Shown: positions 7,841 to 14,077 of the stretch, one piece after another
How the letters are laid out: each line of letters begins with the position of its first letter
Position numbering within the stretch: the first letter of the stretch is position 1
Source of the DNA: Thermoplasmata archaeon
GTDB lineage: Archaea > Thermoplasmatota > E2 > UBA9212
Direction: 5' to 3'
DNA: 14,077 nucleotides
Assembly: GCA_013329495.1 (NCBI GenBank)
Contig: DUKC01000202.1
Coordinates: 12,926-27,002 of the forward strand
Notes under the pieces: model-generated
Databases searched by the model: none
Told to the model about the DNA's origin: nothing
What the model saw: the letters and a program-made list of their open reading frames with translations, nothing else
Position numbers and translations under genes: made by a program

Positions 7841-8515
7841 ATGAAGACATTGGTCATAAATCCTGTTGGAACAACCAAGTGGGATGAATCTGATAAAAGG
7901 ATTTACCAAAGTTTTGCCTCTCCAGAGACAGAAATTGATGTCATAAGCCTAGTCGAAGGCCCTGAGTCTTTAGAAACCGAAGAAGCAAAAAACGAAGCAA
8001 TTCCCCGCATTGTGAATAGAGCTTTGAAGCTTCACGAAAGATATGATGGTTTGATTGTAAATTGCTGTCTAGATCCGGGAGTTGACAAGATAAGGTCTCT
8101 GATTAAGACACCGATAATGGGTCCATTTCAAGCTTCTTTAGCTATCGCTTCTGTGATCGGAAGAAAAGCTGGGGTCATAACTGTTTCTAGAGCAGCATCG
8201 ATGCTTAAAGAGTTAGTACTGAAATATGAAATGGAAAATAGGGTCGGAAGCATGAGAGGAATAGATATTTCCGTTCCACAAATTGAGGTTAACAAAGAAC
8301 ACACTCTTGGGTTGCTTAAAAAAGAAATTTACGAAGAAATCAGAGAAGGAGCGGATGTCGTGGTGCTTGGATGCACCAGTCTATCTGGTTTTGTCGAAAA
8401 TCTTAAAGAGGAGATTGAAATCCCAGTGGTCAATCCTGTTGCTGCCGCAATTAAACTTTTAGAAGATATCATTCAACTGAGGTTATCTACAGGTGATAAA
8501 AATGCACGTCCATGA
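7841..8515 (+). CDS. Hydantoin racemase-type Asp/Glu racemase superfamily enzyme
   Basis: A 224-residue protein starting at ATG 7841, four bases after the previous stop. An upstream in-frame ATG at 7817 would overlap the previous gene and precede the conserved start 'MKTLVINPVGTTKW', so I reject it. The fold is the Asp/Glu/hydantoin racemase type. 'VEGPESLETEEAKNEAIP' is the hydantoin-racemase signature region. The two catalytic cysteines are expected at C75 ('VNCCLDPG') and C178 ('LGCTS'), close to the Cys76/Cys181 pair known in bacterial hydantoin racemases. It needs no cofactor and would invert the C5 centre of a 5-substituted hydantoin. The same superfamily holds maleate isomerase (the nicotinate pathway enzyme NicE) and arylmalonate decarboxylase, so another proton-transfer reaction on a small acid cannot be excluded. 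The 3' end overlaps the next gene by 14 bases. Confidence 0.8.
   Translation: MKTLVINPVGTTKWDESDKRIYQSFASPETEIDVISLVEGPESLETEEAKNEAIPRIVNRALKLHERYDGLIVNCCLDPGVDKIRSLIKTPIMGPFQASLAIASVIGRKAGVITVSRAASMLKELVLKYEMENRVGSMRGIDISVPQIEVNKEHTLGLLKKEIYEEIREGADVVVLGCTSLSGFVENLKEEIEIPVVNPVAAAIKLLEDIIQLRLSTGDKNARP
8491..8496 (+). promoter_or_regulatory. Ribosome binding site inside the racemase gene
   Basis: AGGTGA, a full match to the 3' end of 16S rRNA, lies 5 bases before ATG 8502 and within the coding end of the racemase gene. It selects ATG 8502 over the in-frame GTG at 8493, which overlaps the site itself. Confidence 0.65.
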
Positions 8516-9521
8516 TGCAGCGTTTAAGCTGGCAGATAAAATTCTAAAAATAAAAGAAAAAGAGAATGTTGTTGTAACTACCGACAGTGGAAGCGATAGG
8601 AGAGCTGTTGAGGCTATTGCAAAGGCTGTTGAGGTTTTAAACGCAAAACTTCTTGTCCTCTGGCATCCGATGCCCCCGCATGTTGGAAAGGCCGCTGATC
8701 CTTACTTGCCATTGGAGCCCATGCAGTGTGCCCTGAAAAGCAGCGACGTCTGGATTGAGCTCAACAAGGCCTGGCTTCTCTATTCAACTCCGTGGGACAA
8801 CACAATGGCTCAAGGCACAGTTCGTTACATGTGCTTGGTTGGGATGACAAGCGATATGCTGGTAAGAACGGTAGGAAAAATAGAAGTTGACAAGCTGTTT
8901 AAATTCCAAGAAGTGCTCGCGGAAATAACAAGAAAAACCAAGCACATGACGATTGCGACCCCCAGAGGATCTCAAATAACGTTTGAAAATGATGCACGGA
9001 GACCCGTCCTTGCAGAGGGAAATGTTGCAGGACCTGGAGAGTATATGCTGTTTGGACAGGTTGATTGGGCTCCTATTGAAGAAACGATAAATGGAACGAT
9101 CGTTTTTGATGGTTCCGCGTGGCCACCGCTTGGGTTGTTAAAAGATCCTATTGCAGTGGGGATAAAAGAAGGAAATGTTGAAAAAATAGAAGGCAAAAAG
9201 GAGGCAAAACTCTTTGAAAGATGGTTGAAGAGCTTCAAGGATCCTAACATGCTCAAAATAGCACATCTCTCTTATGGCTGTAATCCCGGTGCAAGATTAA
9301 GTGGCAACATTCTCGAGGATGAAAGAATCTGGGGCGCGGTAGAGTGGGGGTTCGGAAATCAATCGGAGAGCTTCAAAGGAAATGTCGGCACTGCGAGCAG
9401 CCACACTGATGGAGTATGTCTAAATCCCACCGTGATAGGGGATGGGATTGAAATCATAAAAAATGGCGAATATGTTCATCCAGAATTAGTAAAACTAGCT
9501 AAAGAACTCATGAGAGAGTGA
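8502..9521 (+). CDS. NicX/M29-like metalloprotein, copy 2
   Basis: A 339-residue paralogue of the protein at 4624, with the same block order: 'VGKAADPYLP' (61-70), 'YMCLVGM', 'IVFDGSAWPPLGLL', 'SFKDPNM', 'AHLSYGCNPGARLSGN' and 'SSHTDGVC'. The candidate metal ligands are H255, H301 and D303, with E281 in 'EWGFGN', so all four match copy 1. Copies differ most in the segment before HxD ('QSESFKGNVGTASS' against 'IGPSLVPDIPGGIPAAS'), which in NicX-type enzymes would be near the active site and may set the substrate. The start is ATG 8502, chosen by the AGGTGA at 8491. Usual database names would be leucyl aminopeptidase or 2,5-dihydroxypyridine dioxygenase-like, and neither activity is shown for this group. 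It overlaps the racemase gene by 14 bases and is followed after 13 bases by the permease, which is tight operon packing. Confidence 0.75.
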   Translation: MHVHDAAFKLADKILKIKEKENVVVTTDSGSDRRAVEAIAKAVEVLNAKLLVLWHPMPPHVGKAADPYLPLEPMQCALKSSDVWIELNKAWLLYSTPWDNTMAQGTVRYMCLVGMTSDMLVRTVGKIEVDKLFKFQEVLAEITRKTKHMTIATPRGSQITFENDARRPVLAEGNVAGPGEYMLFGQVDWAPIEETINGTIVFDGSAWPPLGLLKDPIAVGIKEGNVEKIEGKKEAKLFERWLKSFKDPNMLKIAHLSYGCNPGARLSGNILEDERIWGAVEWGFGNQSESFKGNVGTASSHTDGVCLNPTVIGDGIEIIKNGEYVHPELVKLAKELMRE

Positions 9522-9534
9522 AAGGACCATCCGC

Positions 9535-10860
9535 ATGAAGACCCTGAAAAAAATAGAAAAATTCCTCGAAAAAGGGGAAGACTTTCCTAGAGAGCCTGTT
9601 CCTGCATCAGCGAGAAAACCTTGGTGGTCTATAGGCTTGGTCTGGATTGGCGTGTATATATGTGTGCCCTCAATAATTGAGGGGCTTATCCTGATAGGTG
9701 GTCTGCCCTTTCGGGAAGCGATATTAGCAGAGATTGTAGGATTTATAATATTTCTAACTCTTATGTTTATCCAAGGCAGCATAGGTACCAAAACTGGATT
9801 GTCCACCTACATGATGGCGAAAGAGAGCTTTGGTTTGTGGGGTTCACACTTGGTATCGATTATTGTTGCTATCTGCGGATTTGGTTGGTTTGCAATCCAG
9901 GCGAGAGCATTTGGTGAGAGCACTGTTGCACTTATTGGTTTAGGAAATGCCGCCCTTTTGAGTCTGCTGGGAGGTTTGCTGATGATGATAACCGCCCTTC
10001 TGGGTTACAGGGCAATTGAATTTCTCAGCCGCCCAAGTGCGGTCTACACCTTTGTAGCGATGATCTACCTAGCAGTAAAGAGCAGCTTAAAAGCTCCAGA
10101 AAGTTTTGTTGAGGCTGTGTCTAAAGCGCCAATAGGAGAACCCATAAGTTTTGCAGCTGCCATATCAATGATAGTGGGAGGTATGGCAATGGGTGCTGTG
10201 ATCTCTCCCGATGTTATGAGGTTTTCTCGCGCGGTTAAGGACAACTTTAAGGCTCTCTTTATCTTCGTTCTTCCAGTCGCAATAATACAACCAATAGCAG
10301 CGATGATTATCGGCTCTTGCGTTGGCTCGACAGAGCTCGGGCTGGTGATGATAAGTGCAGGGGGTATCTTGGGTTTTCTTTTGGTGTTTTTGGGTGCATG
10401 GACAAGCAATGACAACAACTTGTATTCGACCTCCCTAGCTCTCTCAGAGGTTATACCAAAAGTTAAAAGATGGGAAGTGGCTGTGGTGCTGGGGATAGTA
10501 GCTTCCTTTTTATCCGCGCTGATAAGCTTAGAAGATTATGGCTACATAATGTATTTCTTTGGTTCATTAACTATTCCTGTTATTGGCATTATGGTTACCG
10601 ATTACTATTTTCTATCAAGGCTTGGATTGAAAAAAAGGACAGCATTAGAGAGGAAAGAAAGGGTAAACCCTATAGCAGCAACGGCCTTAATTATTGGAGG
10701 TTCGTTAGAAGCCTCATTGGACTTTGGTATAATACCCAATCCGTACAGCATCCCTCCCCCACTCATCACTATAGCTGTGACCTGCTTTATTTACATTATA
10801 GGAATGAAGCTCAAGCAAATGGATGCGTGTAAGATTTGTGCACGCTCCAAAAAAAGGTAA
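9535..10860 (+). CDS. NCS1 family permease (cytosine/allantoin/hydantoin-type)
   Basis: A 441-residue membrane protein with about twelve hydrophobic segments. A soluble N-terminus (1-28) contains the 'P.PASARKPWW' lead-in seen in CodB-like transporters. Family marks are SPDVMRFSR (224-232) and WTSNDNNLYS (289-298), both at the expected places for nucleobase:cation symporter-1 proteins. Family members import cytosine, uracil, allantoin, hydantoins or related rings with sodium or protons. Mhp1, the structurally known hydantoin transporter, belongs here. Sequence alone does not tell the substrate, but the DUF917 and racemase neighbours make a hydantoin-like ring more likely than a nucleobase. 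ATG 9535 is preceded by AAAGGA (9521-9526) with 8-base spacing, overlapping the previous stop. The C-terminal tail carries two cysteines ('ACKICARSKKR'). This is the last gene of the operon and it converges on a tRNA gene 31 bases away. Confidence 0.85.
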   Translation: MKTLKKIEKFLEKGEDFPREPVPASARKPWWSIGLVWIGVYICVPSIIEGLILIGGLPFREAILAEIVGFIIFLTLMFIQGSIGTKTGLSTYMMAKESFGLWGSHLVSIIVAICGFGWFAIQARAFGESTVALIGLGNAALLSLLGGLLMMITALLGYRAIEFLSRPSAVYTFVAMIYLAVKSSLKAPESFVEAVSKAPIGEPISFAAAISMIVGGMAMGAVISPDVMRFSRAVKDNFKALFIFVLPVAIIQPIAAMIIGSCVGSTELGLVMISAGGILGFLLVFLGAWTSNDNNLYSTSLALSEVIPKVKRWEVAVVLGIVASFLSALISLEDYGYIMYFFGSLTIPVIGIMVTDYYFLSRLGLKKRTALERKERVNPIAATALIIGGSLEASLDFGIIPNPYSIPPPLITIAVTCFIYIIGMKLKQMDACKICARSKKR

Positions 10861-10891
10861 ATTCCATATTGGGGGAGACTTTAAAGTTCGA

Positions 10892-10963
10892 AGCCGCTGA
10901 GGGGACTTGAACCCCCGACCTGCTGATTACGAATCAGCTGCTCTACCACTAAGCTACAGCGGC
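10892..10963 (-). tRNA. tRNA-Thr (anticodon CGU)
   Basis: On the minus strand the sequence folds into a complete cloverleaf of 72 bases including the discriminator. The acceptor stem GCCGCTG pairs with CAGCGGC, the D arm is GCTT/GAGC with loop AGTGGTA, the anticodon stem is GCTGA/TCAGC around loop TTCGTAA, the variable loop has 5 bases, and the T arm has loop TTCAAGT. The anticodon CGT reads ACG threonine codons. The discriminator is T (U73), as I recall for archaeal threonine tRNAs, and CCA is not encoded. No intron is present. Confidence 0.95.
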
Positions 10964-10982
10964 GGACTTGCTAGAGGAACAT

Positions 10983-10996
10983 ACTAAATAATATTA
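10983..10996. promoter_or_regulatory. AT-rich box serving tRNA-Thr and purF in opposite directions
   Basis: ACTAAATAATATTA is centred about 26 bases from ATG 11015 of purF on the plus strand and about 27 bases from the first base of tRNA-Thr (10963) on the minus strand. It is the only TATA-like element in the 51-base gap at the right distance for either gene. purF has no Shine-Dalgarno site, so it is likely leaderless from here. Confidence 0.5.
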
Positions 10997-11014
10997 ACCA
11001 TTATTTATTACTTG

Positions 11015-12409
11015 ATGGGAAAGCTTAAAGAATTGGGCTATTTAGACTCCGAAGAGAAAATCAAACACTCCTGCGGCGTTTTTGGAATCAGCAGCAGCCA
11101 GGAGGTAGGTTCTCTGATCTACTCAGGCATCTACGCTCTTCAACACAGAGGGCAAGAAGCCGCTGGTATGGTAACATGGGATGAGAGGCAGGGCAAACTT
11201 TCTTCTATCTACGGGAGCGGGCTAATAAAAGATGCTTTTGAACCAAAGAAGTTAAGCAGACTAAAAGGAAACGTAGGCATGGGACATGTTAGATATTCGA
11301 CAGCAGGAAGCAAGGGTGTAAAGAATGTTCAACCCCTTAAAGTGAGTGTTCACGGAAAGAAAGTGATCCTGGCTCACAACGGAGAAATAGCCAATGCGCC
11401 TCAACTCAGAAGATCGTTGAAGCAGAGAGGGATATGGCCTAAAAGCAACTCAGACAGTGAAGTTATCGCTTTGTTGCTTGCGAGCCTGCTGTCGCAAACC
11501 AACGATTTTGGAACTTCAATGGAGCAGGTAATGAGACAACTACGGGGAGCCTACTCTTTGATCGTGTTCGCAGATGGTGAGTTGTTTGCAGCTAGGGATC
11601 CTCACGGGATAAGGCCCTTATGCATCGGCCAAACCGAGAGAAGCTGTGTTGTCGCTTCAGAGAGTGTTGCTCTTGATATACTCGGCGCAAAGCTAGTTAG
11701 GGACGTGGGGGAGGGTGAAATAATAAAAATCACTCCCCAGAAGGCAGAAACCATTGCTCGAGTCAAAGGCTCGCCATCCTATTGCATGTTTGAATACGTG
11801 TATTTTGCGAGAGGAGACTCCTTTCTTCAAGGAAAAGAGGTGCAAGCTGTTCGAGAAGAAATCGGCAGGTCGCTGGCCAGAGAGCACAGCGTTGAGGCAG
11901 ATGTTGTGGTTCCTATCCCTGATTCTGGCAGGTCTCATGCCTTGGGTTACTCAAGAGAGAGTGGCATACCCTACCAAGAAGGTCTCATGAAGAACAGGTA
12001 CGTGCCTCGAACCTTCATCATGCCAACGCAAGCCAAAAGAAAGTTTGGAGTCAGACTCAAACTAAATCCCGTTAAAGGAGTCATAAAAGGCAAGAGAGTG
12101 GTGCTGGTCGATGATTCCATAGTCCGAGGCACCACCATTGGTTGGATCGTTCACATGCTCAAAAATGAGGGGGCGAAAGAAGTTCACGTGCGCATTGCCA
12201 CACCTCCCATCAGAGCTCCATGTTATTTTGGTATCAACATGAAAACCAAAAAACAGCTTGCTGCATCGAAGAGATCTATCGAAGAAATTCGCCTCTCAAC
12301 AGGGGCCGATTCTCTCGGCTATTCTAGCATTGACGGGTTGGTCAAATCCATCGGACTCCCAAAGGGGAGTCTTTGCCTTGGCTGCCTGACTGGAAAGTAT
12401 CCAACCTGA
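11015..12409 (+). CDS. purF: Amidophosphoribosyltransferase
   Basis: A 464-residue PurF, which makes 5-phosphoribosylamine from PRPP and glutamine, the first step of purine synthesis. The N-terminal glutaminase domain has its nucleophile at Cys20 ('HSCGVFGI'), so a 19-residue propeptide must be removed to expose it. Other glutaminase marks are 'ALQHRGQEAAG', 'GHVRYSTAG' and 'LAHNGEIAN'. The C-terminal phosphoribosyltransferase domain has the PRPP loop VVLVDDSIVRGTT (362-374). Cysteines C257 ('YCMFEYVYFAR'), C403 ('APCYFGI'), C454 and C457 ('CLGCLTGKYPT') match the four [4Fe-4S] ligands of the Bacillus subtilis enzyme, so this is the iron-sulfur type, which implies oxygen-sensitive regulation or turnover. 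ATG 11015 is preferred over TTG 11012 by the leaderless promoter geometry. It is not obviously linked in function to the catabolic cluster to its left. The two genes to its right run convergently towards it. Confidence 0.95.
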   Translation: MGKLKELGYLDSEEKIKHSCGVFGISSSQEVGSLIYSGIYALQHRGQEAAGMVTWDERQGKLSSIYGSGLIKDAFEPKKLSRLKGNVGMGHVRYSTAGSKGVKNVQPLKVSVHGKKVILAHNGEIANAPQLRRSLKQRGIWPKSNSDSEVIALLLASLLSQTNDFGTSMEQVMRQLRGAYSLIVFADGELFAARDPHGIRPLCIGQTERSCVVASESVALDILGAKLVRDVGEGEIIKITPQKAETIARVKGSPSYCMFEYVYFARGDSFLQGKEVQAVREEIGRSLAREHSVEADVVVPIPDSGRSHALGYSRESGIPYQEGLMKNRYVPRTFIMPTQAKRKFGVRLKLNPVKGVIKGKRVVLVDDSIVRGTTIGWIVHMLKNEGAKEVHVRIATPPIRAPCYFGINMKTKKQLAASKRSIEEIRLSTGADSLGYSSIDGLVKSIGLPKGSLCLGCLTGKYPT

Positions 12410-12489
12410 GGCAATATGAAAAAAGGAAAAGACCCCCAGTGAATTTGCCATTTCAGCTCTTTGAATCTGAGATGAAAAACCTTGTCTAC

Positions 12490-12882
12490 TCAATCCCCGA
12501 TTGTTATTTGGTAGGTTCTTATCTTCAATACTTCAACAGGTTTGCTTTCTTCATCCACTCTGCAATAACTCAATTCAACCTCTGCTTTTCCTGCCTTTAT
12601 TGCTTTAAATTTAAAAACTTTGTACGTCGCTCCCATTATTTGGGGATCCTCCGTTGGCGCTCTGCTCTCCTTTCCCAAATATTTCAGATGTCCCTTACCA
12701 TAGCCTGTGCATATCCATTCGCTCCATGGTGTGAGGGCCTGTTGAATCGATATTTCAAACGTCTCTCCTTTCTGCACCTTCATAGCTTTCTTAGATTGTT
12801 GTGGCTGGTCAGCAGCCATGACCAAACCGCTGAGCAATGCTGTACCAATAATGATCAAAGATACTGCCATTTTTTTCTGCAT
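12490..12882 (-). CDS. Secreted chagasin-like (I42) cysteine protease inhibitor, probable
   Basis: A 130-residue protein with a signal peptide (MQKK, hydrophobic core, cleavage predicted near 'VMA-AD', residue 23-24). The mature part is beta-rich and follows the chagasin layout. A first strand 'KGETFEISI' leads to a loop 'TPWSEWICTGYG' in place of NPTTGY, then 'LKYLGKES', then 'IMGATYKVFKFKAIKAGKAEV' where chagasins have GxGG, and 'ELSYCRVDE' where they have RPW. The 'F.F.A...G.A...L.Y.R' core is the best match. All three inhibitory loops differ from the consensus. Cys58 and Cys107 fall in two of the loops and could form a disulfide (inference). The very strong ribosome site at 12886-12894 fixes the start. 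It lies directly downstream of a secreted papain-like protease on the same strand, which supports the inhibitor reading. Another immunoglobulin-like extracellular domain is the alternative. Confidence 0.6.
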   Translation of the reverse strand: MQKKMAVSLIIIGTALLSGLVMAADQPQQSKKAMKVQKGETFEISIQQALTPWSEWICTGYGKGHLKYLGKESRAPTEDPQIMGATYKVFKFKAIKAGKAEVELSYCRVDEESKPVEVLKIRTYQITIGD

Positions 12883-12885
12883 GAT

Positions 12886-12894
12886 TCACCTCCT
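12886..12894 (-). promoter_or_regulatory. Strong Shine-Dalgarno site of the inhibitor gene
   Basis: On the minus strand AGGAGGTGA stands three bases before ATG 12882 (about 6 from its GGAGG core). It is the longest anti-16S match in the window, suggesting high translation, and it selects the first of two nearby methionines. Confidence 0.7.
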
Positions 12895-12940
12895 CTTTTC
12901 GCTCACAATGTCGCGGGTGCTTTTTTTCAATGAGCCAATA

Positions 12941-12978
12941 ATAAAAAAAGAAGAGCTAGTTAAAAACTCTTTTAGCTC
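12941..12978 (-). terminator. Possible terminator after the protease gene
   Basis: Read on the minus strand, a perfect 6-base inverted repeat GAGCTA/TAGCTC (12978-12973 and 12958-12953, 14-base loop) begins at the protease stop codon and is followed by TTCTTTTTTTAT. T-rich tracts terminate archaeal transcription. The same T/A-rich stretch (TTTATTATT) could instead be the TATA box for the inhibitor gene, whose start is about 60 bases further. Confidence 0.4.
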
Positions 12979-14077
12979 GCTATCCACCCTCCATACCAGT
13001 ATTCTTGCAAGTATGCGTATGGTATTGTTCCGTAGCCGGCACCATATCTCGACTGATAGGCCCATTCAGTACCCCAAGAGTTTCTAACAATGAAGTATCC
13101 TCCACCGGGGTACTCCTTGTCATCCCTGTAGCCTACCAACACCATGCAGTGCCCTCCTTCTGTGCCATCCTTTTTTAGAGGCATTGTGATCTCTCCCGTT
13201 CTTTTTGTTTCTTCGGAGTGATACCAAGATGAGAAAACTGGTACTGCAAACACCACTATGTGTTTCTGCCTCAGACTCCCCTTTATGTCGTTCAACTCTA
13301 AAGCATACGTAGACCCAATATATTCTATGTTGGTGTATACATACTCCTTCGCTTCCGATCCCGCATTCAGAGGAGGAGGACCTTGGCCCGGACTTGCAGA
13401 AGGAATCGATGAGTATGGCCAGGTCACCTCACGACAGGTACCCTCATACTTCATCACATCTCTTCCGGCCTCCATGTTTGTTCCCTCAGCCCAAGGCATA
13501 CCATCCCTTTCCTTGCAAGCCCAAAAGAAGTACTGCTCACTGAGATCCAGGTTCCTTGAAAAACCTTTGTGGTTAACAAACTCAAATTCAAGGAACGCAA
13601 CTGAGCCAAATGCTACACAGGTCCCTCGGTCACCCTGGTGTTTTATGGGTTTACAGTAGGGTATGTTGTTTATCTCTCCAAATCCAGGAATAACTATCCC
13701 ATATCTATTCAGAAGTTCTTGCCAACGAATAATTTGGAATCCCCTGTCTAATCTCAAGCCAACCGGCTGCTCCCAAGGATAAACTGGTCTCCATCCAATA
13801 TTCTGCACCGCGGGTTGCATCTGAGCAAGTATCTGGTTCATTTCGGTAGCAGGAACTTGAAAAGCAAGCTCCTTTTCGAGCAACCCTCTGTTGCTATTGG
13901 CCAACGCCACGAATTGGGCTGGCGTCCTGTAACCAAGTATTTTCAGGTGCTCGACAACATCGGGTGGCAAATACTGTTCCAAAGAATTAGTCGGTTGGTA
14001 CCACGGTTGCCCCTCTGAGACTAACGATCCCAGAGAGAGCAGGACGAACAAAAATATTATAGCCACAACACCAAACT
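12972..14077 (-). CDS. Secreted papain-like (C1A) cysteine protease, N-terminus cut by window edge
   Basis: The frame is open to the window end. GTG 14066 is the only possible start inside it and would give 364 residues, but the resulting signal peptide has no positive charge, so the real start probably lies just outside. Numbering is from that GTG. Residues 2-18 are a hydrophobic export signal. Residues about 28-82 form a helical domain ('HLKILGYRTPAQFVALA') with a helix-hairpin-helix look, and no classical I29 inhibitory propeptide (ERFNIN) is seen. The C1A catalytic domain runs from about 125 to the end: oxyanion Gln144 and nucleophile Cys150 in 'HQGDRGTCVAFGS', His306 in 'EGGHCMVLVGY', Asn329 in 'VRNSWGTEW'. 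All catalytic residues are present, so it should be an active extracellular or surface protease. The gene ends 89 bases upstream of the chagasin-like gene on the same strand. Confidence 0.9.
   Translation of the reverse strand, partial: FGVVAIIFLFVLLSLGSLVSEGQPWYQPTNSLEQYLPPDVVEHLKILGYRTPAQFVALANSNRGLLEKELAFQVPATEMNQILAQMQPAVQNIGWRPVYPWEQPVGLRLDRGFQIIRWQELLNRYGIVIPGFGEINNIPYCKPIKHQGDRGTCVAFGSVAFLEFEFVNHKGFSRNLDLSEQYFFWACKERDGMPWAEGTNMEAGRDVMKYEGTCREVTWPYSSIPSASPGQGPPPLNAGSEAKEYVYTNIEYIGSTYALELNDIKGSLRQKHIVVFAVPVFSSWYHSEETKRTGEITMPLKKDGTEGGHCMVLVGYRDDKEYPGGGYFIVRNSWGTEWAYQSRYGAGYGTIPYAYLQEYWYGGWIAS

Noticed and set aside
12373..12933. 186-codon plus-strand open frame antisense to the inhibitor gene
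   Set aside because: It runs opposite a gene with a signal peptide and an excellent ribosome site, begins inside purF, and has a Cys/Phe/Leu-rich composition typical of an antisense shadow.

Overview
The window reads as archaeal chromosome. The evidence is TATA-type boxes about 26-27 bases upstream of start codons that lack a Shine-Dalgarno site (leaderless starts at 973, 2980 and 11015), mixed with strong AGGTGA-type ribosome sites inside operons, and a tRNA-Thr gene with no encoded CCA and a U discriminator. The species cannot be named from sequence alone. No insertion sequence, CRISPR array, integrase or origin is visible, and no stretch over 300 bases lacks a gene.

Region 1 (1-949): the 3' end of an unidentified, possibly PsbP-like protein, followed 8 bases later by an AroM-family gene. 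Region 2 (973-4587): a secreted gamma-glutamyltransferase-fold amidohydrolase and an OPT-family transporter, each with its own leaderless promoter. Region 3 (4624-10860): a tight same-strand operon of six genes. These are a NicX/M29-like metalloprotein, a DUF917 (S-methyl-thiohydantoin desulfurase-like) gene broken by a one-base frameshift, a second intact DUF917 gene, a hydantoin-racemase-type enzyme, a second NicX/M29-like metalloprotein, and an NCS1 (cytosine/allantoin/hydantoin-type) permease.

Region 4 (10892-12409): a tRNA-Thr(CGU) gene on the minus strand and purF on the plus strand, diverging from one AT-rich box. Region 5 (12490-14077, minus strand): a secreted papain-like (C1A) cysteine protease cut by the window edge, followed by a secreted protein resembling the chagasin (I42) family of cysteine-protease inhibitors.

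The most interesting part is regions 1-3. Two importers of different families, a secreted amidohydrolase, two DUF917 proteins, two paralogous His/His-Asp metalloproteins and a racemase lie together with no classical hydantoinase, ring-opening amidase or regulator in view. My inference is a catabolic route for a cyclic N-containing compound (hydantoin, thiohydantoin or pyridine-like) or a modified peptide derivative. The substrate cannot be read from the sequence.
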